Shown here one piece after another: positions 1 through 11,000 of a DNA stretch of 27,385 bases. Each line of letters begins with the position of its first letter. Position 1 is the first letter of the stretch. The stretch is from Phaeoceros laevis (taxonomy: Eukaryota; Anthocerotophyta; Anthocerotopsida; Notothyladales). A model generated the notes under the pieces. That model saw only the letters and a list, made by a program, of their open reading frames with translations. It was not told the DNA's origin and searched no databases. The position numbers and the translations under genes are program-made. The DNA lies in the NCBI GenBank assembly GCA_049999765.1, contig JBNGIQ010009470.1:336471-363855 (forward strand), in the 5' to 3' direction.

Positions 1-93
1 GCCCGTCTGCGTTTTCCAGTCTATTCGTTGAAGCGCTTGGGGCCTGGAGCAGCAACCGGTATCCCGTGGGCCCCAGCCGCCAGACCTGCGTGA

Positions 94-807
94 GTTGGAT
101 CCCGTCTCCTAAAGTGATAGGAGTATTGATGAGGGGTACCGTACGGGATGGTGGGTCCGATTCCTTGTGGCACGCCCGCCTCTCTCCTGCGCGCGTTGAG
201 AGGTGTTGTGGGCAGGCCCATGGCCGCATGGCCGCATGGCCTATGGACCCCCATGCCCGCATACCCACATCCGGGGAGTTGTGGGCAGGCCCATGGCCCA
301 TGCACCCCCATGCCCGCATGCCCATGGCCCGTGCCGCGAGCCATGGGGAAATTGTTCAAGTACAAAAAAAAAACCAGCAACATACCGCTGGCAGGGAAGG
401 CTGGCTGGATAGTGCTTGGGAGATAAGAACTTCAGGTCAAGCGCCCTGGGCCCGAATTAGTACTCAGGATGGGGGACTTTTTTGTTTCCACCTCTTGCGG
501 TCTCCTTTGGGTTTTCTAAGGGTCGTGGCGCTTGTTGGTGGCGCATGCCGGTGCCTCACCCACATGGAGGCGCATGAAACCCCAAAGGGCGCGGCGCAAG
601 GGACACATGACCTAAGGTAGGCGCATGGGGGTGGGGCATGGAGGCGCATGGGCATGGGGTATGGGGGCCTGTGGGCATGTGGCCATAGGCATGCCCACAA
701 CGCCTCTCAACGCGCGCAGGAGAGAGACCGGCGTGCCACAAGAAGTCGGACCCACCATCCCGTACGCTACCCCTCATCAATACTCGTGTCACTTTTAGGG
801 GTTGGAT
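94..807. mobile_element. Foldback/MITE-like element with long inverted arms and 7-bp flanking repeat
   Basis: The stretch from about 101 to 226 reappears in inverted orientation at about 680-800, with roughly ten mismatches over the core 115 bp. The 7-mer GTTGGAT sits directly outside both arms in the same orientation (94-100 and 801-807), as a target-site duplication would. Both arms start with CCC and continue inward into CATGCCC/CATGGCC-rich low-complexity sequence. The interior has no transposase-like reading frame, so I read it as non-autonomous. Long arms and a short duplication would suit a foldback or Mutator-like derivative, but the superfamily is not determined. The open frames across it are GC-rich by-products of the repeat. 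Confidence 0.6.
205..340 (+). repeat. Degenerate tandem repeat inside the foldback element
   Basis: The 21-base phrase that begins GTTGTGGGCAGGCCCATGG starts at about 206 and recurs at about 280. Each copy is followed by CCCCATGCCCGCAT-type sequence, which gives two imperfect units of about 75 bp. Similar CATGGGG/CATGGAGG runs occur on the other side of the element centre (620-680). Confidence 0.55.
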
Positions 808-809
808 AG

Positions 810-1629
810 GCGCTGGGCGAATGCTCCCTGTGCGCCTACACTGGTTTGTGTGTTTCCTCATGTGTGAATGCCCTTTTAATTAGCAGAAGGAGGTTAGCAT
901 AGCGTAGGACTTAACCTGCCACAAGTTCACTAAAATAAAACATTCAATAATCAATGCCTTCGACTAATTGAGACTTCAGTAGTCAATCGATCAATCAACT
1001 ATCGACCCATCAATCAGCCATATCTTGCTTCGGAAGATCCGGTCTGTGCGCATGTCGTATGAAGCTTACCGCGTCCTATCGAAACTAGAGCTCGCTCGGA
1101 TGGCGGTTACCAGCTTACCACAGGTTTCACAATCTGGACTTCGAGCTTTGAGTTGCAACGTGCCCTGATGTTGTCGGCATGAGTTCTAATCTAGATTCTG
1201 CCGGTGAGGCATGTCAGATCTTCAGAACTCTATCCCTCTTCCACAGGGCATCAAGTTTGCAGTCATCCGCAAATATTAGCTAAGGCCAGACTCGGGTAGA
1301 GTACGAAATGGCGTAAGCAGGCTCAGGAATAGCTAGGGTGTCTGCTGCTCGGCGTGCCAAAATGGATGGGTCTCTGTGGAGTACTGACTGGCACAGCAGG
1401 TGCTAACAACAACTCTAATTCTTCTACCCCAGAAGCTGTTTCCCCCGACTTATTAGTATGGGAGACAACGGTTTCATCATCGGCCTCTCGACTTCAAAGT
1501 ATCGCTGAGCCTGCGAAGGAGTGGTGAACATCAATGCACGACAGAAAATGCCATACTTTCCATAAAAAAGTGCGATGTAGATATGAGCCCTAAGCGAGAT
1601 GCAAGAACTCAATCATGATAATCGAATTC
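810..1629. other. Intergenic, nothing recognised
   Basis: This is moderately AT-rich sequence downstream of the ARL1 stop codon. It should contain the ARL1 3' UTR. A weakly possible alternative last ARL1 exon lies at about 1400-1500 (discussed under findings). I see no coding exon, RNA gene or repeat that I can support. Confidence 0.5.
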
Positions 1630-3702
1630 TCAGCTTAAAGCCATGAAATACCAGTCGAGGCCCTCAAATAGGCCTTCTCCTTTAATTGCTGAGGTCTTGA
1701 ATATGGCCCATTGCCTGTTCTTGATCTTGTGAAGATTCAGTGCCTCTGTTACGGCCGCATCATCTAAGGCCCCAGGGAGATCCTGTGGAGTACAGAGCAG
1801 TCTCGGTGAAGAATATGAAAGATCAGTGATTCAACAACTGCACACGGATAAGATATAGAGCTAATGCTAGTTCTGTGCCAACGTTAAAGTTGTGTACCTG
1901 CTTGTTGGCATATATGAGGACAACAGCATCCCTCAGTTCCTCCTCCTGCAGAGCCAGCGCACGATGATGAGACATAAGGCACTCAAGAAACAATATGAGT
2001 GGTCCGAGCTCCAAGATTTGCTCAAACTATCTGCATGGATGCTGACACGTCCAAAACTGCCTCCAACCCTATAGGCAAGCAAAAACCTCCAAGATTGCAT
2101 GGAACTCTTCTTTCGCTGTGCCCATCCGTTCTGTGTCACTGGAATCGATAACATATATGACTGCTTGTGTGTTTGGGAAGTAGCAGCGCCAGTAAGGCCT
2201 GGTGAAAACATGTTCTGTTATAAACAACTCGGAATATTATAGAGCAGTAAAAGTTTCTAGCATATTCTTTAATGCCGGGTCATTACCTGATGCTTGTCTG
2301 TCCACCTGCACAACGAAAGATTCAACAAATAAATACAAGAGCATAAGAAAACGAAAAGTAGCGGAATCAACATGTCACCAGCAGTAGCAACCTTTTACTC
2401 CAAAATGCCCACTCCAGGAATCACCACATCAAAATGCACAACCAATGTGGACAACAGCTTGGGCTCACCAGCTGCTCACTCAATCCATTGCATATCTCAC
2501 CTTCCTAATTTACCATAAAATCCTTTCATGCATAAGAACCACCTATCAGTCAAACACCACTGAACTGTTTCGGACAACCCTTCCATCAAGCAAGGTATAA
2601 TGACATCTGTCTGCACTACTGATGCAGTTTTAGCATAAACAAAAGCCCCAATCATGCTGTGCCAGACATTGCCCAGTTAAAAACAACCAGCACTAACATT
2701 TCCTTCAAGTATCTGAGCTGGACAATGCAAGGCCTACGAGCAAGAATTGTCCAATAAGCAAGGGCAAGAAGGTCCAGATATTTGAATGACCCAGGCAAGC
2801 TGATATAGAACAAAGTGTAGCAAACTGCACCTAAATCCCAGACTTGAAACTTGATATTGTTGTACTGCACGGTCTCCACATTGAATCCAATAGCTGTGCA
2901 GAATCACAAGCCAAACATGTGAACCAGGAGGTTTAGCTGATGCAATACGAAACATTCTAGATCCCCATCTTAAACATTTGGAAGGCCAGGCCACAGAACT
3001 ACTAGATGTTGTGACCAGCAAGAAGAGTTCGGAGCTAAGGCTTACTTGGAATTGTCGAAACCACCTCCCCTACTTGCAGTCGATCTGACAGGCATGGTTA
3101 AGTAGGGCACCCATCAATTGACTACAGGTGAATCCGAATCTCAACGGACTTACGCAGGTTATCTAACCAGAGACTGGCACCTTGAAAGGCACTTGCATGC
3201 ACAAAACTGAACCACATATTCGAACCAGGTCGATGCCGCCAACGCTGAATTGGTCGACACAACTATATCCAGCTAGAATTACTTCGACAGACCACCTATC
3301 ACAAGACAAAATCAACTAGGGAAGCTGTAGGCAACCATTTTGACAGATGCTAGAACACAACTAGTTAGCAGAATGCTCACGAGCGCGACGTGATTAGGTT
3401 ACACGATCCTTGACTCTGAGGGGGACTACCTTTATTTCGAGTCCCATGAAGCCAATTCAGACAGTTCAAAATCTCCCCAACATTTCAGGATGAGCGGGCC
3501 ATCTCAGATCAAACACAGAAACATAAAGCTCAAAAGCCACACCTTCAGGAGGAAAATTTCAGTAGCTTGCATGCAGTGATAGGATCCCAGCAAGGATACA
3601 AAGGATTGTAGTCTTCCCTGCATTATCCAGACCAAGCACAAGAATGCGTGCCTCCTTGTCGCCAAATAGGGTCCCCAGCAACCTGGATATAAACATACCC
3701 AT
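1630..3702 (-). CDS. ARL1: ARL1-type Arf-like small GTPase, 7 exons
   Basis: Minus-strand exons are 3702-3600, 3084-3046, 2893-2831, 2305-2287, 2198-2087, 1945-1898 and 1782-1630. They total 537 nt and give 178 aa, close to the usual 180 or so. Visible motifs are Gly2 for myristoylation, P-loop GLDNAGKTT (residues 24-32), switch I with TIGFN (48-52), WDLGGQ (66-71, catalytic Gln71), NKQD (126-129) and TSAIKGEG. The phrase [16 protein letters not shown] identifies ARL1 rather than other Arf proteins. ARL1 is known to recruit GRIP-domain golgins and to act in trans-Golgi traffic. Gln71 lies on a 19-nt exon. The C-terminus after GLDW reads YFMALS, unlike the usual LSNTLKSG-type end, so the last few residues are uncertain. 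Divergent neighbour of SPC25, with about 610 bp between start codons. Confidence 0.93.
2287..2305 (-). other. ARL1: 19-nt microexon of ARL1
   Basis: The exon is GTGGACAGACAAGCATCAG, bounded by tgcag and gtaatg on the minus strand. It enters in phase 1 and leaves in phase 2, and supplies GGQTSI plus two bases of the following Arg. Without it the frame breaks in switch II. Confidence 0.9.
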
Positions 3703-4311
3703 CCTGACCACGTAGTATGCCGACTTCAATCACAAAGATCAGTCTCCGACTTGATCTACCACATGCCTGCACGAAAGGCCGGTCCAACCCTGATGGGAGC
3801 AGCCGGGCTACGGAGCCTTCCACGGGCAGCAGTCCGAGTAGCTGGTGACAGGATTAGCCGGAGTTACAGGCGATCTCAAGCAAGCCAGATCTAAGATGCA
3901 GGTCATGGTGAGCCGACCGGTATGTGCCCAGACATCCCGAGGGCGTGCACCTAGTTTTGGTGCTGCAGCCAGTTGAAGGTGGTGCTGATCTCTCTACCTT
4001 GGGTACATTGGAGTAGAGTAGTCCTGGTCTGGTAAACTCATGCTCGATTCGTCAGATTTCGCCATCGTTGTGTCGACGTTTCGCCAGGCCACGTTAGGGC
4101 TATGTTTTAGGCCGAATTTGCGACCGGTTAAACTTTCTGTGAGGAGCCTCGTTCAAAGCCTGTTCCCGCCGGACATATAGCGTTCACTTGATCCTCCTGC
4201 AGAAGACCATGGCACGCCTGGTGTGGATGGCGAGGCTCAGGTTGCTTCTTGCGAGCTCCTTGAATCTGACCCGGACGTCTGCGGTGCAGCTTTTTTGAGG
4301 AGCTGGAGACG
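3703..4311. promoter_or_regulatory. Divergent ARL1/SPC25 intergenic promoter region
   Basis: About 610 bp separates the two start codons. The octamer TTTCGCCA occurs twice in the same orientation, at 4057-4064 and 4079-4086. The copies start 22 bp apart, and the first starts about 255 bp before the SPC25 ATG. It resembles E2F sites without matching the consensus perfectly. No convincing TATA box was found for either gene. Confidence 0.5.
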
Positions 4312-5573
4312 ATGGAAGGAATGCCAGTGTTTCACCGTCCGCAATTTCAGGACAATTTGAGGGCCTGGAGTAAATCGTTTGATGAGCTTCTGGTTCCCAA
4401 GAAGACTAGGCTGGAAGATGCGGGGAAAGCTGGCATCGCTATCAATCGTAAAGGCCAGGGTGAGTCTTGCTCTCACCTGACCTCGCTTTTGGCTGCTTTG
4501 TCCAGGAAGCCGCTGAGCTTCCATCTGTGGTTGGTTAGAGCAATACAAAGCCCTAAAGGAGCGGGCTGAAATCTTGGAGCAGGAGTGGAGAGACAAAGCA
4601 AAAGGTGAGAATCGGAGCTTTGCCTTCGATGCGTAGCGCCTATTTGAACCGAGTCATGATCTCCAGATACCTGTGCCAAAATCTCTTTCGTCTGTAGTGG
4701 TGGGGCAAAAGCTTGATCAAATGGCTGTGTACGAAACGGAAGCTGCACATGTACGTCAAGATCTGGACCAATCGAAGGAGTGGATTATCCGGTTGACGGA
4801 GTGGAGAGACCAACGAAAAAAGTTCATTGCCGAGGATCTGCAAGGTATCCTCCTTCAGCAGCATTGCATTTTGTGACTCCGTAAGCCGGTTTCTCTCTGC
4901 GGTGAGACCTTTGCCACGGCAGTGACTGATATACAGGCGGCTCATCAGCTCTTCAGGAATTAGCTGAGGCGGCCAAGAAGAATGCTGTGAAGACGAAGGT
5001 GCAGCTGGCTCACATTGCTTGCTATCAGGAGTTATTTGGTGTTCGCTGTGAATATTTGAGAGGTACAGTGACATGGTCTCTGATCGGTGACATCGCTGAA
5101 GCTCATGGCAGAAGTCGCATGCAGTCCGGAATGGTCCATCTTATGCAGGAAGCATTTTTGGTATGTTTCAAGTTAATTGGTCTGGAAACAAGCTTTCAGT
5201 GTCAGTGGATCTGACATGGTTCCTTGCTACTTGGCTTGTGGCACCTCTGAAGGTATAAAGTTCATCTTCAGCAACATAGACCCGTCCGAAGTTGACAGGG
5301 AGTTCAGCATCACTCTGTATCACGATGAACGTGCCGACAAGTATTCAAGTAGGTCGTGCTATCTTTTTTCTTCGAGGCTTGCTGCTATGTGGTGCTATGC
5401 TGCTAGCATTTGCAAAATGTTGACAACATTTTGGACATGCAGTGCTGGACTGCCAACCACCCCTTAAAGCAGCACAAGGACTTGTGGACATTCTTAACCA
5501 AAGGAATGAATTTTTCAAATTCGTAAGACGCATACGGCAGGAGTTTCAGGCTTTAGTGTTGTGCTGGGAGTGA
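4312..5573 (+). CDS. SPC25: Kinetochore protein SPC25, 6 exons
   Basis: Exons are 4312-4459, 4539-4604, 4698-4844, 4937-5062, 5253-5348 and 5443-5573. They total 714 nt and give 237 aa, a typical Spc25 length. Residues of about 30-155 are charged and helical, as expected for the coiled coil that pairs with SPC24. From residue 163 the globular domain reads IKFIFSNIDP, then REFSITLYHD, LDCQPPL and FFKFVRRIRQEF, in the order seen in plant Spc25. The family forms the SPC24-SPC25 arm of the NDC80 complex, which anchors NDC80 to the inner kinetochore. All introns are phase 1, and the start is the first in-frame ATG. Expression is likely cell-cycle controlled (inference; see the upstream TTTCGCCA pair). 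Confidence 0.9.
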
Positions 5574-6478
5574 TGTCGAGGTAGTGACAAATCTGCCACC
5601 TGCATTGCTGCTACACGTGCTTTCTGAACCTGCTTGAGCATAATTCGATGAGCCACACCAAGGTGGAGTGGGTGGCATCTGGGGTTGCAGGGCTTGCTGC
5701 TACTTGAAACAGTTCCAGACCTAGACTGTGGCCCTTTGATGGAACAGAACTCTGCCGTCCACAGTCGAGCCGTGAATGTTTTGGGGGGGTGTCCTGCAGT
5801 GGTCGTCAACTTGGATGGTGGAAACTCTGAGGAGTCGGAGTAAATACTGAAGGTCAATGCAAGTTGAGGTGTCGGACCGGACGCAACGCCTTTCATTGCG
5901 ATTGCTGTGACATACGGTTCTCTTTCGAGGAACCTGTAGCAGAACACAGTCAATCAAGAGCAGCTGAGCATGTGTAGCAAGACAACAGTACAAATCAGCA
6001 GTTCTTTTCATCAATATTGGTATATGTAGATACTCATTTTTCTCGTCAATCAGTTTATTGTGTAACTGTATGAACGTCTGGTACTGTGGAAGAAAAGGAT
6101 GGTCTTCAACGTGGAGTGTCCACGCAATGCCTTGGGAAATCATACTAGTTGGCTATACCATATGTACAACAGTTAAACAAGCACTACGAACATCAGTTGT
6201 ATTTTACCCGCTCTTCCTGAACAGTGATGAATTGTCCATGATACAACGAGAAGCAGACAGATCAATGCCCCTTCTGAAAGTCGTCAAATTGCCTACAGTT
6301 GAATTTTGCCTTGCCATCTGCACCAAACCGAACGACTATTCCCGAAATTGCTGACGAGCTGGAACCTGTGTCATCCACCTCCACTTGTCGTAGTAACCTC
6401 CGAGGAGTCCAACTCTCACTGCAGAGTGGAAGCCCCCACAGTTGGAAATGGCCACAGAATAATACATTGTACAATATG
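5574..6478. other. Convergent intergenic region with exon-like minus-strand pieces
   Basis: The region lies between the stop codons of SPC25 and the lumen-protein gene. Two minus-strand pieces look protein-like. One is about 6420-6262, containing SWTPRRLLRQVEVDD and ISGIVVRFGADGKAKF. The other, starting near 5940, contains FLEREPYVTAIAMKGV and stays open to 5546, overlapping the SPC25 3' end. They could be further exons of the 6479-7333 gene, reached through a GTAACA donor just before its stop, or UTR. I could not build a unique model. Confidence 0.35.
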
Positions 6479-7333
6479 TTACAGGTTAAAGCAGGCCAGG
6501 CCGCCCAGGCTTGAAATCTCTTCCAACACCTCCTCAAGATTGGGATAGAGCGTCAAGTCTTGACCCCCATCTTGACCCCCGTGTGCAAGGACAAATAGAG
6601 GAACTGCCTCCTCTGCTGACAAGGAGGCAGGCCACTGGTTGCCTCTCCGAGGGTATGGTCTTGGATGCCCGTGGTCAGGCACCACCTTCTCGAACTCTGT
6701 GACCTGCCAAGCTGGGCATCCTACATCAAAAGCCATAGCCCGCATATCTTCGGGTCCCCTGCCTGGCAGAGGTGCTATAAATCCGTACTCCGAAAATACC
6801 CATTGATCAGGATCCGGAATGGGGATGGCGATATTTATACCAATATTTCCTGGGCTGTTGTAAGCAAACAGCCCTTCTTCCAAGGCATGGACAACGGGAG
6901 TTGACGAGGTCAGTGACAGGGCTGCTGCTGCAGTGGCTGCCAAAACGGCTCTGGTCACCCATCTGCCATCACGTACAGGAAGCCAGCATCCGTTAGTACT
7001 GGAGATACCAAATTAGCTTACAAAAAGCAGGAAGAGCGCACACACGCTGATAAAATTCAGCCAAGAAAAATTGCTGGTTTCAGCAACCCATCATCCAGGT
7101 CCAAGAAAAACCAAGCCTCATCATTCAACATTCAAGAGGGCAAACAACTCTACTAACCTGGCTGGTTCTGCTGGCCGTTGCGTTGGAAGAGACTGGCTGG
7201 CACGATGTTGTGGTGTGAGCAGGAGGCCCGGAGCCGATGGCGAGGAGGAAGGTCCTTGTAGCCTGTCGGAATCGCCACGGGCAACGACCGAAAGCAGCCC
7301 GGATCTGCAAACGCTGGAGACGGCCATGGACAT
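6479..7333 (-). CDS. Predicted thylakoid-lumen protein of unknown function, 2 exons
   Basis: Minus-strand exons are 7333-7158 and 6998-6479, with donor AG/GTTAGT and acceptor ctccag. They total 696 nt and give 231 aa. Residues 1-58 are rich in Ser, Arg and Ala with few acids, like a chloroplast transit peptide. Residues 73-97 (VTRAVLAATAAAALSLTSST, then PVVHA) form a hydrophobic core ending in V-H-A, typical of a thylakoid processing peptidase site. There is no twin Arg, so Sec-type import would be expected. The mature part has no domain I recognise; visible segments are IPIPDPDQWVFSEYGF, AVPLFVLAHGG and LYPNLEEVLEEISSLGG. The stop may be bypassed by a GTAACA donor at the last codons, adding exons in 5546-6420. 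Targeting is inferred from composition only. Confidence 0.55.
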
Positions 7334-8012
7334 ATGCTGCGCTCAAGAGCTGCGTAATCTGAGGCAGCGATTGCGGGAAGCTCTCGAGAGCGTGCGGAAA
7401 ATTGAGCCTGCGATGATCGAGGCGGACACTCGGAGGATCAGTGGGGGACGGCCCCGGATTCTTCACAGCCTGGTAGTCTTAGAGTAGATCCTGGCCTTGC
7501 AATTGTAAGCCCAGGCTCGCGTTGCCGTGTCCTCAAGCTGTGAAGAATCCTGCGACACAAGGCACGTCTCCCAGCAACCATACAGTGTGGCGGGAACTTA
7601 AGCAAGTGGCAGGGGCCGCCCGCCTCCTGCCACGAAGATCCTCCGGTGATGGCACCAGCACCTTCCGGTGTCGGCTGCACATGTCTGACCGGCTACCGAC
7701 CGCAGGGTCGTGCCTGGCCGCTGAGGTTGATTTTTCCCAGCGGCACCGGTTGGGGTGGACCGAAAGGTTTCTTAGAAACGGCACGTGCACGACGGCGTCA
7801 TGGAGTCATGGACTGCACGCAGACACCACATCGCCCCAAAGTGGACCCCCTGCCTTGTGCCGGCCGCACACTCTTCCACGCGGCAGCACCTCGGCCCACC
7901 ATAGCACACATCGTACTGTGGCACACGCGTTTCGTTTCGTGCGATGGTGAATCGCGATCGTACTCGGGAAACGGCTGCCAGACGTATAGAGGAAAGAACT
8001 TCATGAGCATCC
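7334..8012. other. Intergenic region between the lumen-protein gene and the histidine kinase
   Basis: It should hold the promoter and 5' UTR of the minus-strand lumen-protein gene and the 3' UTR of the kinase. Open frames exist on both strands, but none has recognisable domains or consistent splice structure. Confidence 0.45.
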
Positions 8013-11000
8013 CTAACTGGGGTCATTATGACCAGATCCAGTGGATGAGTGTCTAGATCGCTGCACTACGTGACCGGAGGCTACATTTTGAAGGAGCTGT
8101 TCCAGCTTCTTTGCATTCAGGGGCTTACTCACGTAGTCATCCATGCCAGCAGCCATGCACCGTTCACCATCCCCGGTCATTGCATGTGCCGTCATTGCCA
8201 CAATTGGGATCCTGGAAGTTGAGCCTTTCCTTTTCTCGCCTTCTCTTATACAGGTGGTTGCTTGCAAGCCGTCAAGTATAGGCATTTGTACCTGCACAGG
8301 CACCCATGACGCTGTTCAGACTGAAAAGCGTAGTCCTCAAATGAAGCCTGCAACACTTCAGCTGCAGACAGAAACTTACATCCATAAGGATGAGGTCGAA
8401 ATGTTCCTCAAGTGCTTTGTCTACGGCTTCCTGGCCGTTGCAAGCCAGAACAGTTGTGTGGCCCCATTTTTGTAACAGCTTCATTGCTACACGTTGATTC
8501 ACAATGTTATCCTCCGCAACCAGAATGTGCAGACCCTTACTTTTCACCCCTTCGCTCGACCTCGCTGCATCACCCTGCAGAGAAAAAAACAGGACAAGTC
8601 GCCACCCGTCGAATAATCTCATTTTCCTTGACTCAGAAAGTTACTACACAATGCAGTGCCAGGGCTTACCACCGATGCTGCTTCCTGGCCGTTGAAGACT
8701 CCTAGAGCTGCATTCAAGGCTCGCACAAGAAGAGCTCGTTTGATGGGCTTTGATGTATGGATCTCTATCCCCAGTTGCTTGCACCTACCAGTCACACAAC
8801 CTAAGCCGTCAGTGACAGTCTTAGAGACTCCTACCTCAGACGGACAAAAGTGCTCTCCCACACCACCTGGACAAGAGTCCAGGGAAGGCAACAGTTACGA
8901 ACAAGGAGCACCTAAGAGAACGCTGGTCAGTAATATCAGAGTGTGAGAACTGTGCGGAAAAACAACTCACTTCGCAGCATCTGGATGGTCCACGGAAGTG
9001 AGCATCACAATGGAGAGGGCCTTTCCGCCGATGGAAACACTTCTTAAATTTCTGTGTAAACTCGACACATCCTCCATCTTCTTCGGCAAGTTGCCATGAA
9101 CTTGCTCACCTTCTATCCTACGTGGCTGCACCTTGCCATTACCTCGCTTACTTGGGTCCTGTCCGTTGGTCGCATTATGCTCCTGAGCGGTAGCAGTACC
9201 TGTGATATGTTCCGTGCATAGTGGCTTTGTTGTGACAGCCTCACCTTGTACAAGGTCATCACCTTGAGCCCTCCGCAGACAAAGAGGAAGCTCCGGGTCG
9301 ACATCATCTGATTCTTGATTTGCATTTCTAACTACTTCTTGATCTAACTGACTAACATCAACAACTTTAGTCCGATTACGAGAACCTAGAAGATGTGGAT
9401 TATCATGTAGATATTGTACAAACTCTGGGGCATCTGTTGGCCTCTGTAACCACAAATCCAAAAGCAACACCTTGAACTGTTTCCCTGCATTTACCGCAGA
9501 TTCAAGGACAGTTTTTGCTGCATCTACTCCATCGACGCCTACTGCTACCATGCCCCACGTCTGTAACACCACAAGATAAGATTATGTTACGACTGGCACC
9601 AAATCTCTGTTGCCCAATAGCAACCAGGTTTCACTACAAAACTCACCTGCAGTGTGTCAACCAGAATGCTCTGGCTAGTTTCATTGTCGTCCACCACAAG
9701 AACAGGAACATCTTTCATCCTGTCAACCGTCAAAGATAATGGGAGCTCACAAGCTGGAGGGATCTGAAAAGTTGCCGAAAAATAAAAGGTGCTACCCTTG
9801 CCCTCGCTATGGACCCACATTCGACCTCCCATAGCTGCAGCCAACTTCGATGATATAACAAGCCCTAAACCTGTGCCCCCATACACTCTGCAAAGAGAGC
9901 TTGCAAGTTACTACAGAAACTTGCAGACCAGAGCAACTACCAAAGCTGTAGCCAGTTCTGAACAAGCGACCGTTGCAATTGAGTTCTTTGTCAAAAACAG
10001 TGTACCTGGTAGTAGAGGCCTCGACTTGTGAAAAAGCTTGGAATAAGGAGGATTGCTTGCTCTGAGGTATCCCTATACCTACCACGATAAAAACAGGGTG
10101 CATCCAGGTTAAGTTACTCAGGCAGGTGTTGCACCTCAAACCCCACAATAAAACGGCCCACCATGGATGCTTGATTGACAAAAAACAGCTGAACAGCTTA
10201 CCAGTATCCTTTACAGCAAATAGCAGCTCCACCCGATCCCCTGTAGTATTCTCTACAGAAGCAGAAACTACAACTTCTCCTTCTGAAGTGAACTTGATGC
10301 TGTTGCCTGCAAGACAAGAACGACGAAAGGAACGTCATGTCTTAACTCAAGGCAGCAATGTATCCAGCAACTTGTGGCCAGCAACCCACCTATAAGGTTG
10401 ACGAAAACCTGGAACAATCTGCCTGGATCACCAATGATCTGGTCGGGGACATCACGGCTGACACCACAGGCAAGCTCCAACCCTTTCTTGTGTGCACGAG
10501 CTGCCAGAACTGACACTGCATGCTCGAGCTGATCATATAAAGAGAACTGAATCTCCTCCATTTCCAGCTTGCCCGCTTCAATCTTGCTGAAGTCCAAAAT
10601 GTCTGTGATTATTCTAAGCAAGTGCTTTGCTGAGAAGCGAACCTAGTTTGGACATTGCGTGGTCAGCAGCTGTTTTTGCTCAAGGTCTAGCATCAGATGT
10701 AGGCCTTTAGGAAAACACTGTGCCAAATTGGTGTAAAGCAAAAAAACTGACCCCCCCCTGCTTACAAGGTCAAGATATTCCTGTTGTTCTGCTGATGTTT
10801 GAGTATCGAGACACAACTCGGTACAGTTGATGATCCCATTGAGAGGTGTCCGAATCTCATGCGACATATTTGCCAGAAACTCCGATTTCGACCTGTCAGC
10901 AGAAACTGCTATGTTTTTTGCTTTCTCCAGCTCCGTCTCAATCCTCTTTCTCTCCTCTATTTGAACCTTCAGACTGTCGTTGATTCGTGCAAGCTCTACA

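Noticed and set aside
21-861. Several overlapping open frames (up to 184 codons) on both strands
   Set aside because: They lie in the inverted, tandemly repeated, GC-rich element. Their His/Pro/Met/Gly composition follows the CATGCCC repeat, and no domain is visible.
5087-5252. Extra SPC25 exon containing LIGLETSFQ
   Set aside because: It resembles the LGL motif by chance. Exon 4 already supplies YQELFGVRCEYLRG and joins directly, in phase, to IKFIFSNID.
7522-8056. Plus-strand open frames of 136-142 codons
   Set aside because: No domain or splice structure. They lie between two minus-strand genes and overlap each other in different frames.
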